Shown piece by piece: positions 30,105 through 40,345 of a stretch of 64,000 nucleotides of DNA; the stretch's first letter is position 1; each line of letters starts with the position of its first letter. The notes beneath the pieces were generated by a model. That model worked only from the letters and a program-made list of their open reading frames with translations, was not told the origin of the DNA and made no database searches. Both the position numbers and the translations under genes were made by a program. Source of the stretch: Aquarana catesbeiana. Its lineage: Eukaryota > Chordata > Amphibia > Anura > Ranidae. The DNA is taken from the NCBI RefSeq assembly GCF_042186555.1, contig NC_133334.1:214640220-214704219 (forward strand). Reading direction: 5' to 3'.

Positions 30105-33100
30105 ATGTCTGGAAGGCCAAGAAGGAGAGGCAGACAGTCACAAGCCAATAAGAGAGGGCAAGCAGGCTCTGTGTCTAGTGCTGGTCGTGGAGACGGTGCA
30201 TCCTCATCAGCACGTGGCCATGGGACACGCTTGGCCTTTTTTTCGGCAGCTGGCCGTGTTGAGCCGCAACATGCGGAAGACTTGGTCGAGTGGATGACCA
30301 AGCCGTCCTCATCCTCCTCATCCTCTCTCACCCATGCCCAGGGTGCTTTGTCTGGCAAAGCAGCGGCCTCTTCCCTCAGCTCAATGTCATCAGTGACTCC
30401 TTCCCTAGCTCCACCATGTCCTCATGAGGATTCCCTCGAACTGTTTGACCACAGTGTTGGGTACATGCTCCAGGAGGATGCCCAGCGTTTGGAAGGCTCT
30501 GATGACGATACTGAGCTCGATGAAGGCAGTAACATGAGCGCGGACAGAGGGGGTGCCCAAGAAGGACAGCAATCTGGCAGTCATGCTCCCCCTGCTGCAG
30601 CATACTGCCAGGTTTGCTCCAGTGATGAGGAGGGAGGGGATGATGAGGTCACTGACTCAACGTGGGTGCCTGATAGGAGAGAGGAGGAGGAGGAGGAGGA
30701 GGAGGAGGCGGCAGCACATCACCAACGAGGCAGGATGCCCTCCAGGGGCCAGCCTAAGGGCAGCACATTGACTGCATCACACCCCAAAGCTCCACATGTG
30801 CAGGGCGCTGCAGTCTCTGCGCGTTATTCAAAAAGTTCTTTGGTGTGGGCCTTTTTTGAGGCGAGTGCATCAGATCGCACCGCTGCTATTTGCAACATAT
30901 GTCTCAAGCGTATCTCGCGTGGCCAAAACATCTCCCGCTTGGGTACCACATGCTTGACCAGACATATGTTGACCTGCCATGCAGTTCGTTGGCAAGCGTA
31001 TCTAAAAGACCCACACCAAAGAACAAAGAGGATCTCTCCTTGCTCCTCATCAGCTGAGATTTCCAACCCCACTAGACCTTCAGTCCTCTCTGAGACCTGC
31101 AGTGAGAGGAATGAAGGTGTAGAATTAGGTGTGTCACAGCCAAGTACTTGTGGGCAATCTGCTTTTGGTACACCGACGTCAGATTGTACCAGGCAAATTT
31201 CCCTGCCCCAGCTGCTGCACCGCCGAAAGAAGTTTGCTCCCAGCCATCCACATGCCCAGCGGTTGAATGCTAGCTTGGCAAAATTGCTAGCACTTCAACT
31301 GCTGCCTTTTCAGTTGGTAGACTCTGCCCCCTTCCGTGAGTTTGTGGAATGTGCGGTTCCTCAGTGGCAGGTACCCAAACGCCACTTTTTCTCACGGAAG
31401 GCGATTCCGGCTCTCTACCGGCATGTGGAAGGCAATGTCCATGCCTCGCTGGACAGGGCGGTCAGCGGTAAGGTGCATATTACCGCTGACTCATGGTCCA
31501 GCAGGCATGGACAGGGACGTTACCTAAGTTTCACGGCGCATTGGGTGACTCTGCTGGCAGCTGGGAAGGATGCAGGACAAGGTGCAGTAGTGTTGGAGGT
31601 TGTTCCGCCACCACGCCTCCAAAATGCTGATTGTGACACACCTCTCTCCTCCACCCCCTCCTCTTCTTCTTCCTCCATGGCCTCTTCCTCGGAACCAGCG
31701 GTGCTCCGTAGGCGTTCAAGGGGCTACGCAAGTACACAGGCCAAAAGATGCCATGCGGTGCTTGAGCTGGTGTGCTTGGGGGACAGGAGCCACACTGGGG
31801 CAGAGGTTCTGTCAGCTCTGCAGGGGCAGGTTCAGAGGTGGTTGACGCCACGCCAACTTAAGGCAGGAATGGTGGTTTGCGACAATGGCACCAACCTCCT
31901 CTCTGCCCTCCGACAGGGACAAATGACCCATGTGCCCTGTTTGGCTCACGTCCTTAACTTGGTGGTGCAGCGGTTCTTGGGCAGGTACCCGGGCTTACAG
32001 GATGTCCTGAGGCAGGCCAGGAAAGTCTGTGTGCATTTCCGCCGGTCATATAATGCCAGTGCTCGGCTGACGGACCTCCAAAAGGAGTTTAACCTGCCCA
32101 AGAACCGCCTAATCTGTGACATGCCCACCAGGTGGAACTCAACGTTGGCCATGCTGCAGCGGCTGCACACGCAGCAGAGGGCCATCAATGAGTACCTGTG
32201 CGACTATGGCACCAGGACAGGGTCAGGGGAGCTTGGTTTTTTTTCCCCACGCCAGTGGGCCATGATCAGGGATGCATGCACTGTCCTGTCACCATTCGAG
32301 GAGGCCACGAGGATGGTGAGCAGTGACAGTGCATGCATCAGTGACACTGTCCCCCTTGTCCACCTGTTGGAGCACACGCTGCGTGGAATAATGGACAGGG
32401 CACTTGAGGCAGAACAGAGGCAGGAAGAGGAGGACTTCCTTAGCTCTCAAGGCCCCCTTTATCCAGACAGTGTTCCTGCGTGCCCGCCGATCACACAGGA
32501 AGAGGACGAGGAGGAAGAGGAGGAGGAGGAAGATTGTGTCAGTATGGAGGTGGAGCCTGGCACTCAGCATCAGCAGCAGTCTTTAAGGGATCAGTCCCAA
32601 GAAACACATGGACTTGTACGTGGCTGGGAGGAGGTGGCTGCGGACCATGTCGTTCTTAGTGACCCAGAGGACTCCGGACCGAATGCCTCAGCAAACCTAC
32701 GCTGCATGGCCTCCCTGATCCTGCAAAGCCTGCGTAAGGATCCTCGTATTCGTGGTATCAAGGAGAAGGACCAATACTGGCTGGCAACCCTCCTTGATCC
32801 ACGTTACAAGGGTAAGGTTGCGGACCTTATCTTGCCATCGCAGAGGGAGCAGAGGATGAAACATCTTCGGGAGGCCTTGCAGAAAGGTCTGTGCAACGCG
32901 TTCCCAGAGACTGGGAGGTTACAAACTCCTGTTTCTGGACAACGTGTTGCTGAGGCTTCGGTCAGTCAAAGAAGGAGCGGTGGAGAAGGTGGCCGTCTGA
33001 CCGATGCGTTCAGACAATTTTTTGGTCCGCAGCCCCAAGGTATGATCGGTTCCAGCAACCATCGCCAGCGTCTGTTTTACATGGTGCAGGAATACCTAGG

Positions 33101-33383
33101 GGCAAGATCAGACTTGGACACCTTTCCCACCGAAAATCCTCTGGGTTACTGGGTCTTGAGGATGGATCACTGGCCAGAGCTTGCACAGTATGCAATTGAG
33201 CTACTGGCCTGTCCTGCATCCAGCGTTCTTTCGGAACGCACATTCAGTGCTGCTGGAGGCGTGGTAACCGATCACAGGGTGCGTCTGTCCACCGACTCGG
33301 TCGATCGGCTGACCTTCATAAAAATGAATGAGTCTTGGATCACCACCAGCTACCAAGCACCTGATGCTGATGTAACCGAATAA
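30105..33383 (+). CDS. hAT transposase with BED zinc finger
   Basis: An uninterrupted 1,092-residue protein, long for hAT. ATG at 30,105 has A at -3; the frame extends 13 codons further up only from a GTG. The basic N-terminus (GRPRRRGRQSQANKRG) looks nuclear. A BED finger lies near residues 245-295: aromatic Trp248, Cys263, Cys266, His287, His292. The RNase-H-like core shows Asp462 (TADSWSS), Asp593 (VVCDNGTN, followed by CLAHVLNL) and Glu1044 (SVLSERTFSAAGG), the expected DDE residues, plus MPTRWNST before the insertion domain. The C-terminus (about 1,010-1,080) is the hAT dimerisation region. Acidic Glu runs lie near 195-205 and 805-820. It would cut and paste the element via the TAGGGATGAGC ends. 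Domestication is unlikely given intact ends. Confidence 0.95.
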   Translation: MSGRPRRRGRQSQANKRGQAGSVSSAGRGDGASSSARGHGTRLAFFSAAGRVEPQHAEDLVEWMTKPSSSSSSSLTHAQGALSGKAAASSLSSMSSVTPSLAPPCPHEDSLELFDHSVGYMLQEDAQRLEGSDDDTELDEGSNMSADRGGAQEGQQSGSHAPPAAAYCQVCSSDEEGGDDEVTDSTWVPDRREEEEEEEEEAAAHHQRGRMPSRGQPKGSTLTASHPKAPHVQGAAVSARYSKSSLVWAFFEASASDRTAAICNICLKRISRGQNISRLGTTCLTRHMLTCHAVRWQAYLKDPHQRTKRISPCSSSAEISNPTRPSVLSETCSERNEGVELGVSQPSTCGQSAFGTPTSDCTRQISLPQLLHRRKKFAPSHPHAQRLNASLAKLLALQLLPFQLVDSAPFREFVECAVPQWQVPKRHFFSRKAIPALYRHVEGNVHASLDRAVSGKVHITADSWSSRHGQGRYLSFTAHWVTLLAAGKDAGQGAVVLEVVPPPRLQNADCDTPLSSTPSSSSSSMASSSEPAVLRRRSRGYASTQAKRCHAVLELVCLGDRSHTGAEVLSALQGQVQRWLTPRQLKAGMVVCDNGTNLLSALRQGQMTHVPCLAHVLNLVVQRFLGRYPGLQDVLRQARKVCVHFRRSYNASARLTDLQKEFNLPKNRLICDMPTRWNSTLAMLQRLHTQQRAINEYLCDYGTRTGSGELGFFSPRQWAMIRDACTVLSPFEEATRMVSSDSACISDTVPLVHLLEHTLRGIMDRALEAEQRQEEEDFLSSQGPLYPDSVPACPPITQEEDEEEEEEEEDCVSMEVEPGTQHQQQSLRDQSQETHGLVRGWEEVAADHVVLSDPEDSGPNASANLRCMASLILQSLRKDPRIRGIKEKDQYWLATLLDPRYKGKVADLILPSQREQRMKHLREALQKGLCNAFPETGRLQTPVSGQRVAEASVSQRRSGGEGGRLTDAFRQFFGPQPQGMIGSSNHRQRLFYMVQEYLGARSDLDTFPTENPLGYWVLRMDHWPELAQYAIELLACPASSVLSERTFSAAGGVVTDHRVRLSTDSVDRLTFIKMNESWITTSYQAPDADVTE

Positions 33384-33560
33384 TTTTTTTTGAAATCTCA
33401 GATCCCTTCAAAGACTGCCTATGCTGATGCTGAGTGACTATCCCTGAGTAATTATCCTCTTCCTCCTCAATCATCACGCTGATAGCTTGTAAGAACATTT
33501 TTGGTTCTGGGCGCCACCACCAGTGCCTAAGGCACAATTTTTCAGCCCCTGTTTAACAGG
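33384..33560 (+). other. hAT 3' UTR
   Basis: Sequence between the stop codon and the 142-bp array. No AATAAA signal is evident. Confidence 0.5.
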
Positions 33561-34440
33561 GGCGTGTAATTACAATTTTTGATGTAATACTTTGCAGCAG
33601 GGCTCGTTCCTGCATTCCAACTAGAGTGTCTGTGAGGGGTTGCAGTGTTGTGGCACCAGCACCAGTGCCTAGGGCCCAATTTTTCTGCCCCTGTCTAACA
33701 GGGGCGTGTAATTACAATTTTTGATGCAATACTTTGCAGCAGGGCTCGTTCCTGCGTTCCAACTAGAGTGTCTGTGAGGGGTTGCAGTGTTGTGGCACCA
33801 GCACCAGTGCCTAAGGCCTAATTTTTCTGCCCCTGTCTAACAGGGGCGTGTAATTACAATTTTTGATGCAATACTTTGCAGCAGGGCTCGTTCCTGCGTT
33901 CCAACTAGAGTGTCTGTGAGGGGTTGCAGTGTTGTGGCACCAGCACCAGTGCCTAAGGCCCAATTTTTCTGCCCCTGTCTAACAGGGGCGTGTAATTACA
34001 ATTTTTGATGCAATACTTTGCAGCAGGGCTCGTTCCTGCGTTCCAACTAGAGTGTCTGTGAGGGGTTGCAGTGTTGTGGCACCAGCACCAGTGCCTAAGG
34101 CCCAATTTTTCTGCCCCTGTCTAACAGGGGCGTGTAATTACAATTTTTGATGCAATACTTTGCAGCAGGGCTCGTTCCTGCGTTCCAACTAGAGTGTCTG
34201 TGAGGGGTTGCAGTGTTGTGGCACCAGCACCAGTGCCTAAGGCCCAATTTTTCTGCCCCTGTCTAACAGGGGCGTGTAATTACAATTTTTGAAGCAATAA
34301 TTTGCAGCAGGGCTCGTTCCTGCGTTCCAACTAGAGTGTCTGTGAGGGGTTGCAGTGTTGTGGCACCAGCACCAGTGCCTAAGGCCTAATTTTTCAGCTC
34401 CTGTTCAACAGGGGCATGTAATTACAATTCTTGATCTAAT
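33561..34440 (+). repeat. 142-bp tandem array with GC hairpin in each unit
   Basis: The GGGGCGTGTAATTACAA motif recurs at an exact 142-bp step (33,563, 33,705, 33,847, 33,989, 34,131, 34,273, 34,415). Each unit has GCCCCTGTCTAACAGGGGC, a 7-8 bp stem with a tiny loop, and the string GCAGGGCTCGTTCCTGCGTT. The first and last units are more diverged (for example GTTTAACAGGGG and GTTCAACAGGGG). Confidence 0.95.
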
Positions 34441-35531
34441 ATTTCACAGCAGGGCCCTGTGAGGGCTTACAGTGTTGTGGCCACAGCAACACCTAAGGCC
34501 CAAATTTCTGCTGAGTATATAGGGCAGGACCCTACTTTCAAACATCTAACTTACAAACGACTCCTACTTGCAAACGGAAGGAGACAACAGGAAGTGAGAT
34601 GAAATCTACCCCTAGGAAGGGAAATTCTCTCCTGTAAGAGTTAATATGGGAAAACAATTTCTCCTTTCCACTGATGCTTTCCAATCCTTGTTCCACAAAA
34701 AAACCCAAATGTTCAAAAAACATTTTTCATTGGGACAAAAAAGTGAGGTGAAATCTTCTGAAGAGGAGGAAAGACAGCAAAACAAATGTCACAGGGGTGA
34801 TAACCCTTCCCTATGTTTTCCAAAAAGCTTAGAAAAGATTTTTTGGCTGGAGCTAAACACGTTAAAAATGTTCAAAATTACAAACAGATTCTACTTAACA
34901 ACAAACCTACAGTCCCTGTCTTGTTTGCACCGCCTGTATACTGCTGTTCAGAGTATATAGGGCCTGGTGGCCCCACACCTTTCCTTATTTTAATTTGGGT
35001 GCGGGGTTCCCCTTAATATCCATACAAGACCCAAAGGGCCTGGTAATGGACTGGGGGGTACCCATGCCGTTTGTCTCACTGATTTTCATCCATATTGCCA
35101 TGACCCGACATGACATTAAACCCGCAAGCAGTTTTAAATGAGATTTTTTCCTTTAAAAATGACATTTGGTGCAGGGACTGTTCTAAACATGGGAAACACG
35201 CGTCACTTTACAGGCATACTATAGACACCCCCCAGGTACGATATTTAAAGGAATATTTCACTTTTTTTTTTTTTACTTTAAGCATCATTAAAATCACTGC
35301 TCCCGAAAAAACGGCCGTTTTTAAAAGTTTTTTTTGCATTGATACATGTCCCCTGGGGCAGGACCCGGGTCCCCAAACCCTTTTTAGGACAATACCATGC
35401 AAATTAGCCTTTAAAATGAGCACTTTTGATTTCGAACGTTCGAGTCCCATAGAAGTCAATGGGGTTCTAACGTTCGTGCGAACTTTCGGTCCGTTCGCGG
35501 GTTCTGGTGCGAACCGAACCGGGGGGTGTTC
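34441..35531 (+). other. hAT right subterminal region
   Basis: Non-coding. The stretch from about 34,960 to 35,520 is the reverse complement of the conserved portion of the degraded copy at 25,570-26,300. It contains AACGGCCGTTTTT and closes with TTCG/CGAAC motifs. A short frame at 34,646-34,960 has no recognisable domain. Confidence 0.6.
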
Positions 35532-35543
35532 GGCTCATCCCTA
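35532..35543 (-). repeat. hAT right terminal inverted repeat
   Basis: GGCTCATCCCTA, reverse complement TAGGGATGAGCC; flanked by the exact target duplication ATCACGAA at 35,544-35,551. Confidence 0.9.
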
Positions 35544-35599
35544 ATCACGAAGAACAAAAAACAATGTTGCTGACAGTCTGTGAGGCTAAATAAATTTGT

Positions 35600-36253
35600 A
35601 ATTATATACTCAATAACTGTTCCACTATCTCTGGCGAAGTACTAAATATATTAAAGGCTATTATGAGAAAGTGGGAGAGTGAAACAGGAAGCTCGATCTC
35701 ACTGGTAGAGTGGGATAGGTCATTTTCCTTGATACATAAAACCTCAATAGTGATAAGAAATCAAGAAAGGAATTATAAAATCATGATGAGATAGTATAGG
35801 ACACCAGTGGATTTACATAAAATAAATAGAGATAATTCAGAAATATGTTGGAGATGCCTTAAGGAAAGGAGGACTATGACACATATATGGTATAACTGTT
35901 CAAAGGTGAAGGAGTTCTGGGATAACATTTTTAAAATTTATCAGAAGATATCGGGTTCTGAAATACAATCAAGTGTAAATATTTCAATATTAACTATTAT
36001 TCCAGGATCCAGGAGAACAATTATGACAGATATCCTTCACCATATGATAATAACAGCAGGTAAGACAATAATAGCTCGAAATTGGCGAAAAGCAAAAAGT
36101 CCTACAGTGGCAGAATGGCTTTGTGAGATGAGTGAAATACAGCAAATAGAGACAATGATAAGGATTGAAGAGAAAATGAGTACCCAAAACCCAAAAATGT
36201 GGGAAAAATGGGAAGAGTTTAGGTCCTCTGCAATTTTATCACAATATCTATGA
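35600..36253 (+). pseudogene. L1-type ORF2 C-terminal fragment
   Basis: The plus strand encodes an L1 ORF2 tail. The clean stretch 35,807-36,253 (148 residues) begins just before ICWRCLKERRTMTHIWYNC, the Cys-rich knuckle found at the end of L1 ORF2 proteins. It continues through an ITAGKTIIARNWR segment typical of the tail. Upstream, 35,600-35,800, similar sequence continues past a stop. It is a different subfamily from the L1 at 10.5-22 kb (AT-rich, Ile/Lys-rich). The hAT inserted just to its left. The RT and endonuclease are absent, as in a 5'-truncated copy. Confidence 0.8.
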
Positions 36254-37221
36254 AAGGGAATGAATCACCCTAACGCACATCACCTTAATGAGAGTGGGGA
36301 GGGAGGGAGGGGTTGATATTATTATTTATTTTATTTTTTTTAGGGAGGGGGGTGTAGACGTGGTTGTTGGTTATGATTGGTAGAAAGATGATGTAAGTGA
36401 TTCTATGTATGATAAAAGAATATTGATATTGTTTTAATATATAGCTAGAACATAGAATTCAGCTTGAGAGATTCTATAAAGCAGTGAATATGTATTTGTA
36501 TTTAATGGAAAATAATTTAAAAAAAGAGATTGAAAACATATTAAAGGCATATTTTTCACTTACACCTTGTATCATTATACCAAGGTTTCAATATTACAAA
36601 AGAAACAAAAATGTAAACAGGTCAATGCCTACTCATATTTTGGAGCACATCAATACTATGTTGTTAGATTAATTTTTCTGCAGAATCCTTGATAAGACCT
36701 TGCTTGGACAACTCTTCCCTAGTAATGAGAGTCTTAAAACAATTATACCTTAAGACTTCAAAAACCCACTGAAGTCTATGGGAGACAAATCTTCTAACTT
36801 TTTTCTGGCCCTTTTCAAGATCAATTTGCAAGCTTTTGGTAAAAAAGGACAAAATGTTTAAAAAATATTGTTCAGTAGGGAGCATATCTTTTAATGCAGC
36901 TTAAAGGGCAACAATAAAAATATACAAATACTTTAAATGACATGCTTGGGGGATGCCTTAAACCTGCACATGAAATGACAAACCTGTAGGATATACGCTT
37001 ACAAAAGTCACATTTAAAATAAAAACCTACCACCACTAATTAATAGTTCCCCAGACCAGGGTAACCCGGTTGACATCAGTGATCACATATGGTCGGCCAG
37101 CATCCATGGCTGATTTGCTGACATTTTGCAGCCAACTTTTATTTGTAGCAGGAGTGTCAGTGAGAGAGGATTATTGTGCTGTGGGTCATCGGGGTGTTGC
37201 TCATTGTGATTGATGATAGTT
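36254..37221. other. L1 3' UTR, then intergenic
   Basis: The first part, G-rich around 36,296-36,350, is probably the L1 3' UTR. After about 36,480 the sequence is AT-rich with no recognisable gene. Confidence 0.45.
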
Positions 37222-37606
37222 CTACATTCTAAAACTGGAGAGTGCAAAATCTGGTGCAGCTTTGCATAGTAGCCAATCAACTTCTAATGTCAGCTTGTTA
37301 AATTAAGCTTTCACAAAAAATCTGGAAGCTGATTGGTTTCTAGCCTGTTTCCCCGAAAATAAGACCTAGCGTGATTGTCGGTGATGGCTGCAATATAAGC
37401 CCTACCCCCCAAATAAGCCCTACCCTGTTTCCCCGAAAATAAGCCCTACCCTGAAAATAAGACCTACAAGGACTTTAACTAGGGCTTATTTGGGGGTAGG
37501 GCTTATATTGCAGCCATCACCGACAATGACGCTAGGTCTTATTTTCGGGGAAACAGGGTATGCAGGGCTGGACCAGATTTTGCACTCTGCAGTTTTAGTA
37601 AATCAA
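37222..37606. mobile_element. Fold-back MITE interrupted by a second MITE
   Basis: The outer arms CTGGAGAGTGCAAAATCTGG and CCAGATTTTGCACTCTGCAG with TTTAGTAAAT form a fold-back. The same family occurs at 43,336-43,517 and 60,425-60,610. It is split by the palindromic element at 37,347-37,559. Confidence 0.7.
37347..37559. mobile_element. Palindromic MITE, CCTGTTTCCCCGAAAATAAG
   Basis: The terminal strings CCTGTTTCCCCGAAAATAAG and CTTATTTTCGGGGAAACAGG are inverse complements, and the internal arms (GATGGCTGCAATATAAGCCC and its complement) extend the pairing. An additional inner copy of the terminal string occurs near 37,431. Adjacent TA on both sides (TAG-CCTG, CAGGG-TA) is compatible with a TA-duplicating Tc1/mariner-type element. 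Confidence 0.7.
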
Positions 37607-37689
37607 CCCCAATGTTTATTTTTTATTTTTTTTCTAATAAATTACTTCAATGGTATCTGTGTGGTTATTTACCATATAAATCCTAACAA

Positions 37690-37930
37690 GGGGTACTATA
37701 TACCCCCTTAATCATTCATGTTGGGAGGGGAGGGGGGAAGATATCTGAGAATTGCATTTTTTTTTAAAGGGGGTGCCAAGATTCTGATTCATTTTCCCCT
37801 TACAGACCCCCACATCCACCATGCCAGAAATGGGGGAAATTCGACCATGTCCCCATGAGGGAAAGGTACCGTGGTGGAGGGACACCTGGTAAGGTACCCT
37901 CCCAATGTTGAGGGCATAAGGCATGATATG
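37690..37930 (-). repeat. hAT-family fragment, left flank
   Basis: The string CCTCCCAATGTTGAGGGCAT and nearby ACCCCCACAT and ATGAGGGA blocks match, in reverse, the degraded hAT at about 26,400-26,540. Homology resumes at 40,005, so this copy was split by the element at 37,931-40,004. Confidence 0.6.
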
Positions 37931-38133
37931 GACTTTAAGGCTTGTTAAGCCTCGGGACTTTTTTGGTGTGTTGAGTTTGCAGTATTTAGAACATATCGAT
38001 TCAAAGATAATGTTTTATTAAAACCAGACATTTTATTTAAACAACTTTTTAAGAAAAAGGGGAATATAGTATCAAATAGAGATACAGAAATTTAATAAAA
38101 TATAATGACACATCATGATAAGTATACCACTTT

Positions 38134-38171
38134 TCTCAACATGTTTCGCTCACTAGAGCTTCTTCAGGAGA
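38134..38171 (-). ncRNA. Hammerhead-ribozyme-like motif, left arm
   Basis: Minus strand: stem I TCTC (38,171-38,168) pairs with GAGA (38,037+100 i.e. 38,137-38,134). The core CTGAAGA (38,167-38,161) fits CUGANGA. An extra A precedes stem II GCTC/GAGC with a TAGT loop. GAAA lies at 38,147-38,144, then the self-complementary ACATGT, with predicted cleavage after T38,138. All invariant core bases are present; the extra A is the only departure. Confidence 0.6.
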
Positions 38172-39690
38172 TTTAGCATGTGGCATCATTGTTGTACTAA
38201 AGATTAGTTAATGAGAAACAAAACAAAAAAGAAAAAATTAATTAATTATTAATTACATCATTCGTTTAGGTGTACATTCTTGCATTTAGACAGAAGGGGA
38301 ACTTGTATATATAAATATGAACAATATTTAATATTATTGAAACATAGTGTAAGACATAAGGTCTACATTTCATATACACACAAAATATTAGACTGCTATG
38401 TTGAAAAAGGGAATCTTAACTAAAAAAATTGTATTTTAGTGGATTATACTCAATGCTAGTAATCCTAGATGCTTTGGGTTCTACTCCATGGATAGTCTCC
38501 CCCAATGACTCAACGCCTCATATAGAAGCTTGCAGAGATAATACAAAGGCGATCAAGGTTGGAAAAAGTCCTTACTGGCGAGAGAAGGACCAATGAAGAT
38601 AAAATCGATGACAAAAATATATATATACATACATACATGTAGTATATTATGTTATATTTTTGTTAAATCTAAATAATTGGGTAATGATATCTCAAATAAA
38701 TAAGAAAAAATGTATTTTAGAAGAGACCTCAGCGGCGTTAATTAGTAGAATCAATCTAATCTGATAGTCCCATCCACAGTGTTATTTGGACAAAAGACAC
38801 TTTATAAAGCGGATGTATAAGAGTAGAAATAGCGTGGTGGGTCAAAAGTGTTGAGGGAGACCTGGAGAGGGAGGGGGCCGGCACCCACCCAGTTTAAACC
38901 AGACCCTAGAGCGTAATGGTGAAAGAAAGAAAAGGAATTAAATGTGTTGATTGTTTGTAAAGAAATTAGGGTGTCATATAAGGGGTCAAGCGGCTGCTTT
39001 GTCATAGCGCAACATAGACCTACCTCAATGAAGCAATGAGTAAGGGTTGGGAGAAGTCCACCAGGAAAGGAGAGCTCCTTCTGTCTTATCCTGGATGTGT
39101 CCAGCAGAGGAGTGATGGGGAAACAGGGAAGGGTTTCCCGTATTTGTATTCAACTCCGGCGCGGCGGTGTCTGTCATCACCGCCGCGCCGCGGACGTAAG
39201 AAAAGTGTTACTGCACATGCGCCCGCACACAGAAACATGGCGTCAGGGCTGCGCCTGTGACACGCAGTCACTGATCACCATGTTGAAAATTCCTTTGCCC
39301 AAAGATGGAAGGAGGAGGGCAAAAAGGCACAGGAGAGAGTGAGACCGAATCAAAAGAAAATCGATCACGGGATCAGACCTCGAGGCTGGGAAAAAGAGAT
39401 GGAAAAAAGAGGGTGTGATGACGAAAGATGGAAAAGGTGCAGAGTAACACATAGAGGGCACTAACGGGGGAGGTCATTGATTAGGGACCATACATCAGGA
39501 GTGCCCCGGATGTCCGTGCAAACTAAAAAAAAGAAGAGGCTTGAGGTTTATATATACAAGTTCCCCTTCTGTCTAAATGGAAAAATGTACACCTAAACGA
39601 ATGAAGTTATTAATAATTAATTGATTTTTTCTTTTTTGTTTTGTTTCTCTTTATGTAATCTTTAGTACAACAATGATGCCACATGCTAAA

Positions 39691-39728
39691 TCTGCTGAAG
39701 AAGCTCTAGTGAGCGAAACATGTTGAGA
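39691..39728 (+). ncRNA. Hammerhead-ribozyme-like motif, right arm
   Basis: CTGAAGA at 39,695-39,701, an extra A, GCTC/GAGC with a TAGT loop, GAAA at 39,715-39,718, ACATGT, then T. Stem I has TCTG instead of TCTC, losing its last pair against GAGA. Otherwise identical to the left arm. Confidence 0.55.
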
Positions 39729-40019
39729 AAAGTGGTATTCTTATCATGATGTGTCATTATATTTTATTAAATTTCTGTATCTCTATTTGATATTATATTC
39801 CCCTTTTTCTTAAAAAGTTGTTTAAATAAAATGTCTGGTTTTAATAAAACATTATCTTTGAATCGATATGTTCTAAATACTGCAAACTCAACACACCAAA
39901 AAAGTCCTGAGGCTTAACAAGCCTTAAAGTCCATTCCTCTTTATCAATATTTACCTGGCATGTGGTGTTATCTATGTTTGGTGCTCTCTGTTTCATTTTT
40001 TATTATAAGGCATGATATG

Positions 40020-40345
40020 TTTCTGGAGATGAGGATGCATGCTCACTGTCTCCCCTTTCCTGGCCACCCAAGCTGCATGCCTAGGAAGGGGTCTGGTATG
40101 AGTTTTGAGGGAACATGCAAACAAAAAAAATTAGAGTCCCCCTAAAAATCTCTAACAGATCTTTATCCCAGATAATAGTCTGGGCATGCAGCCTAGCTGG
40201 CCAGGAAAGGGAGGAGCAGCAAATTAGCCTCCCTCGAAGAATACCAGGCCACATGCCAGCAACATGTTAATGAGGACAAGGACCTCATTCCACGAACTGT
40301 ACTCTGTCTGCTGGATGTGGGGGCCAGCTTATGTACAATCAGTTA
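40020..40345 (-). repeat. hAT-family fragment, right flank
   Basis: Continues the homology interrupted at 37,930: a CCTTTCCTGGCCACCCAAGC block, GGGTCTGGTATGAG, then an A run and ATCCCAGATAATAGTC-type text aligned with the degraded hAT near 26,330-26,400. Related blocks occur in the 41,262-42,049 element. Confidence 0.55.

Larger units (their letters stand above)
27461..35551 (+). mobile_element. Complete hAT transposon with perfect 8-bp target duplication
   Basis: The element proper spans 27,469-35,543. ATCACGAA at 27,461-27,468 is repeated exactly at 35,544-35,551. The left end TAGGGATGAGCT and the reverse complement of the right end, TAGGGATGAGCC, match over 11 bases. Both subterminal regions are dense in TTCG/CGAA motifs, likely transposase sites. 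Inside are a 57/69-bp array, a 167-bp array, an intact 1,092-codon transposase, and a 142-bp array. Perfect duplication and an unbroken ORF suggest a recent, possibly autonomous insertion. Two to three decayed relatives are in the window (25,570; 37.7-40.3 kb; 41,262). Confidence 0.93.
37916..40019. mobile_element. Inverted-arm retroelement with 15-bp target duplication
   Basis: ATAAGGCATGATATG at 37,916-37,930 recurs at 40,005-40,019, bracketing 2,074 bp. The left arm (37,931-38,322) and right arm (39,547-39,932) are inverse complements over about 390 bp, with 72 extra bases after the right arm. Both arms carry a hammerhead-like motif reading outward. The 1.2-kb middle has no ORF. Penelope-like elements often insert with inverted terminal copies, have hammerheads in their terminal repeats, and make duplications of this length. 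I therefore favour an internally deleted Penelope-like element; a DNA transposon with long inverted ends is the alternative. Confidence 0.65.

Noticed and set aside
30105..33383. Domesticated ZBED-type host gene
   Set aside because: Intact transposon ends and a perfect target duplication around it fit a live or recent transposon better than a host gene.
28010..34440. CRISPR-like regular repeats
   Set aside because: Units are contiguous tandem satellites with no unique spacers and lie inside a eukaryotic transposon.
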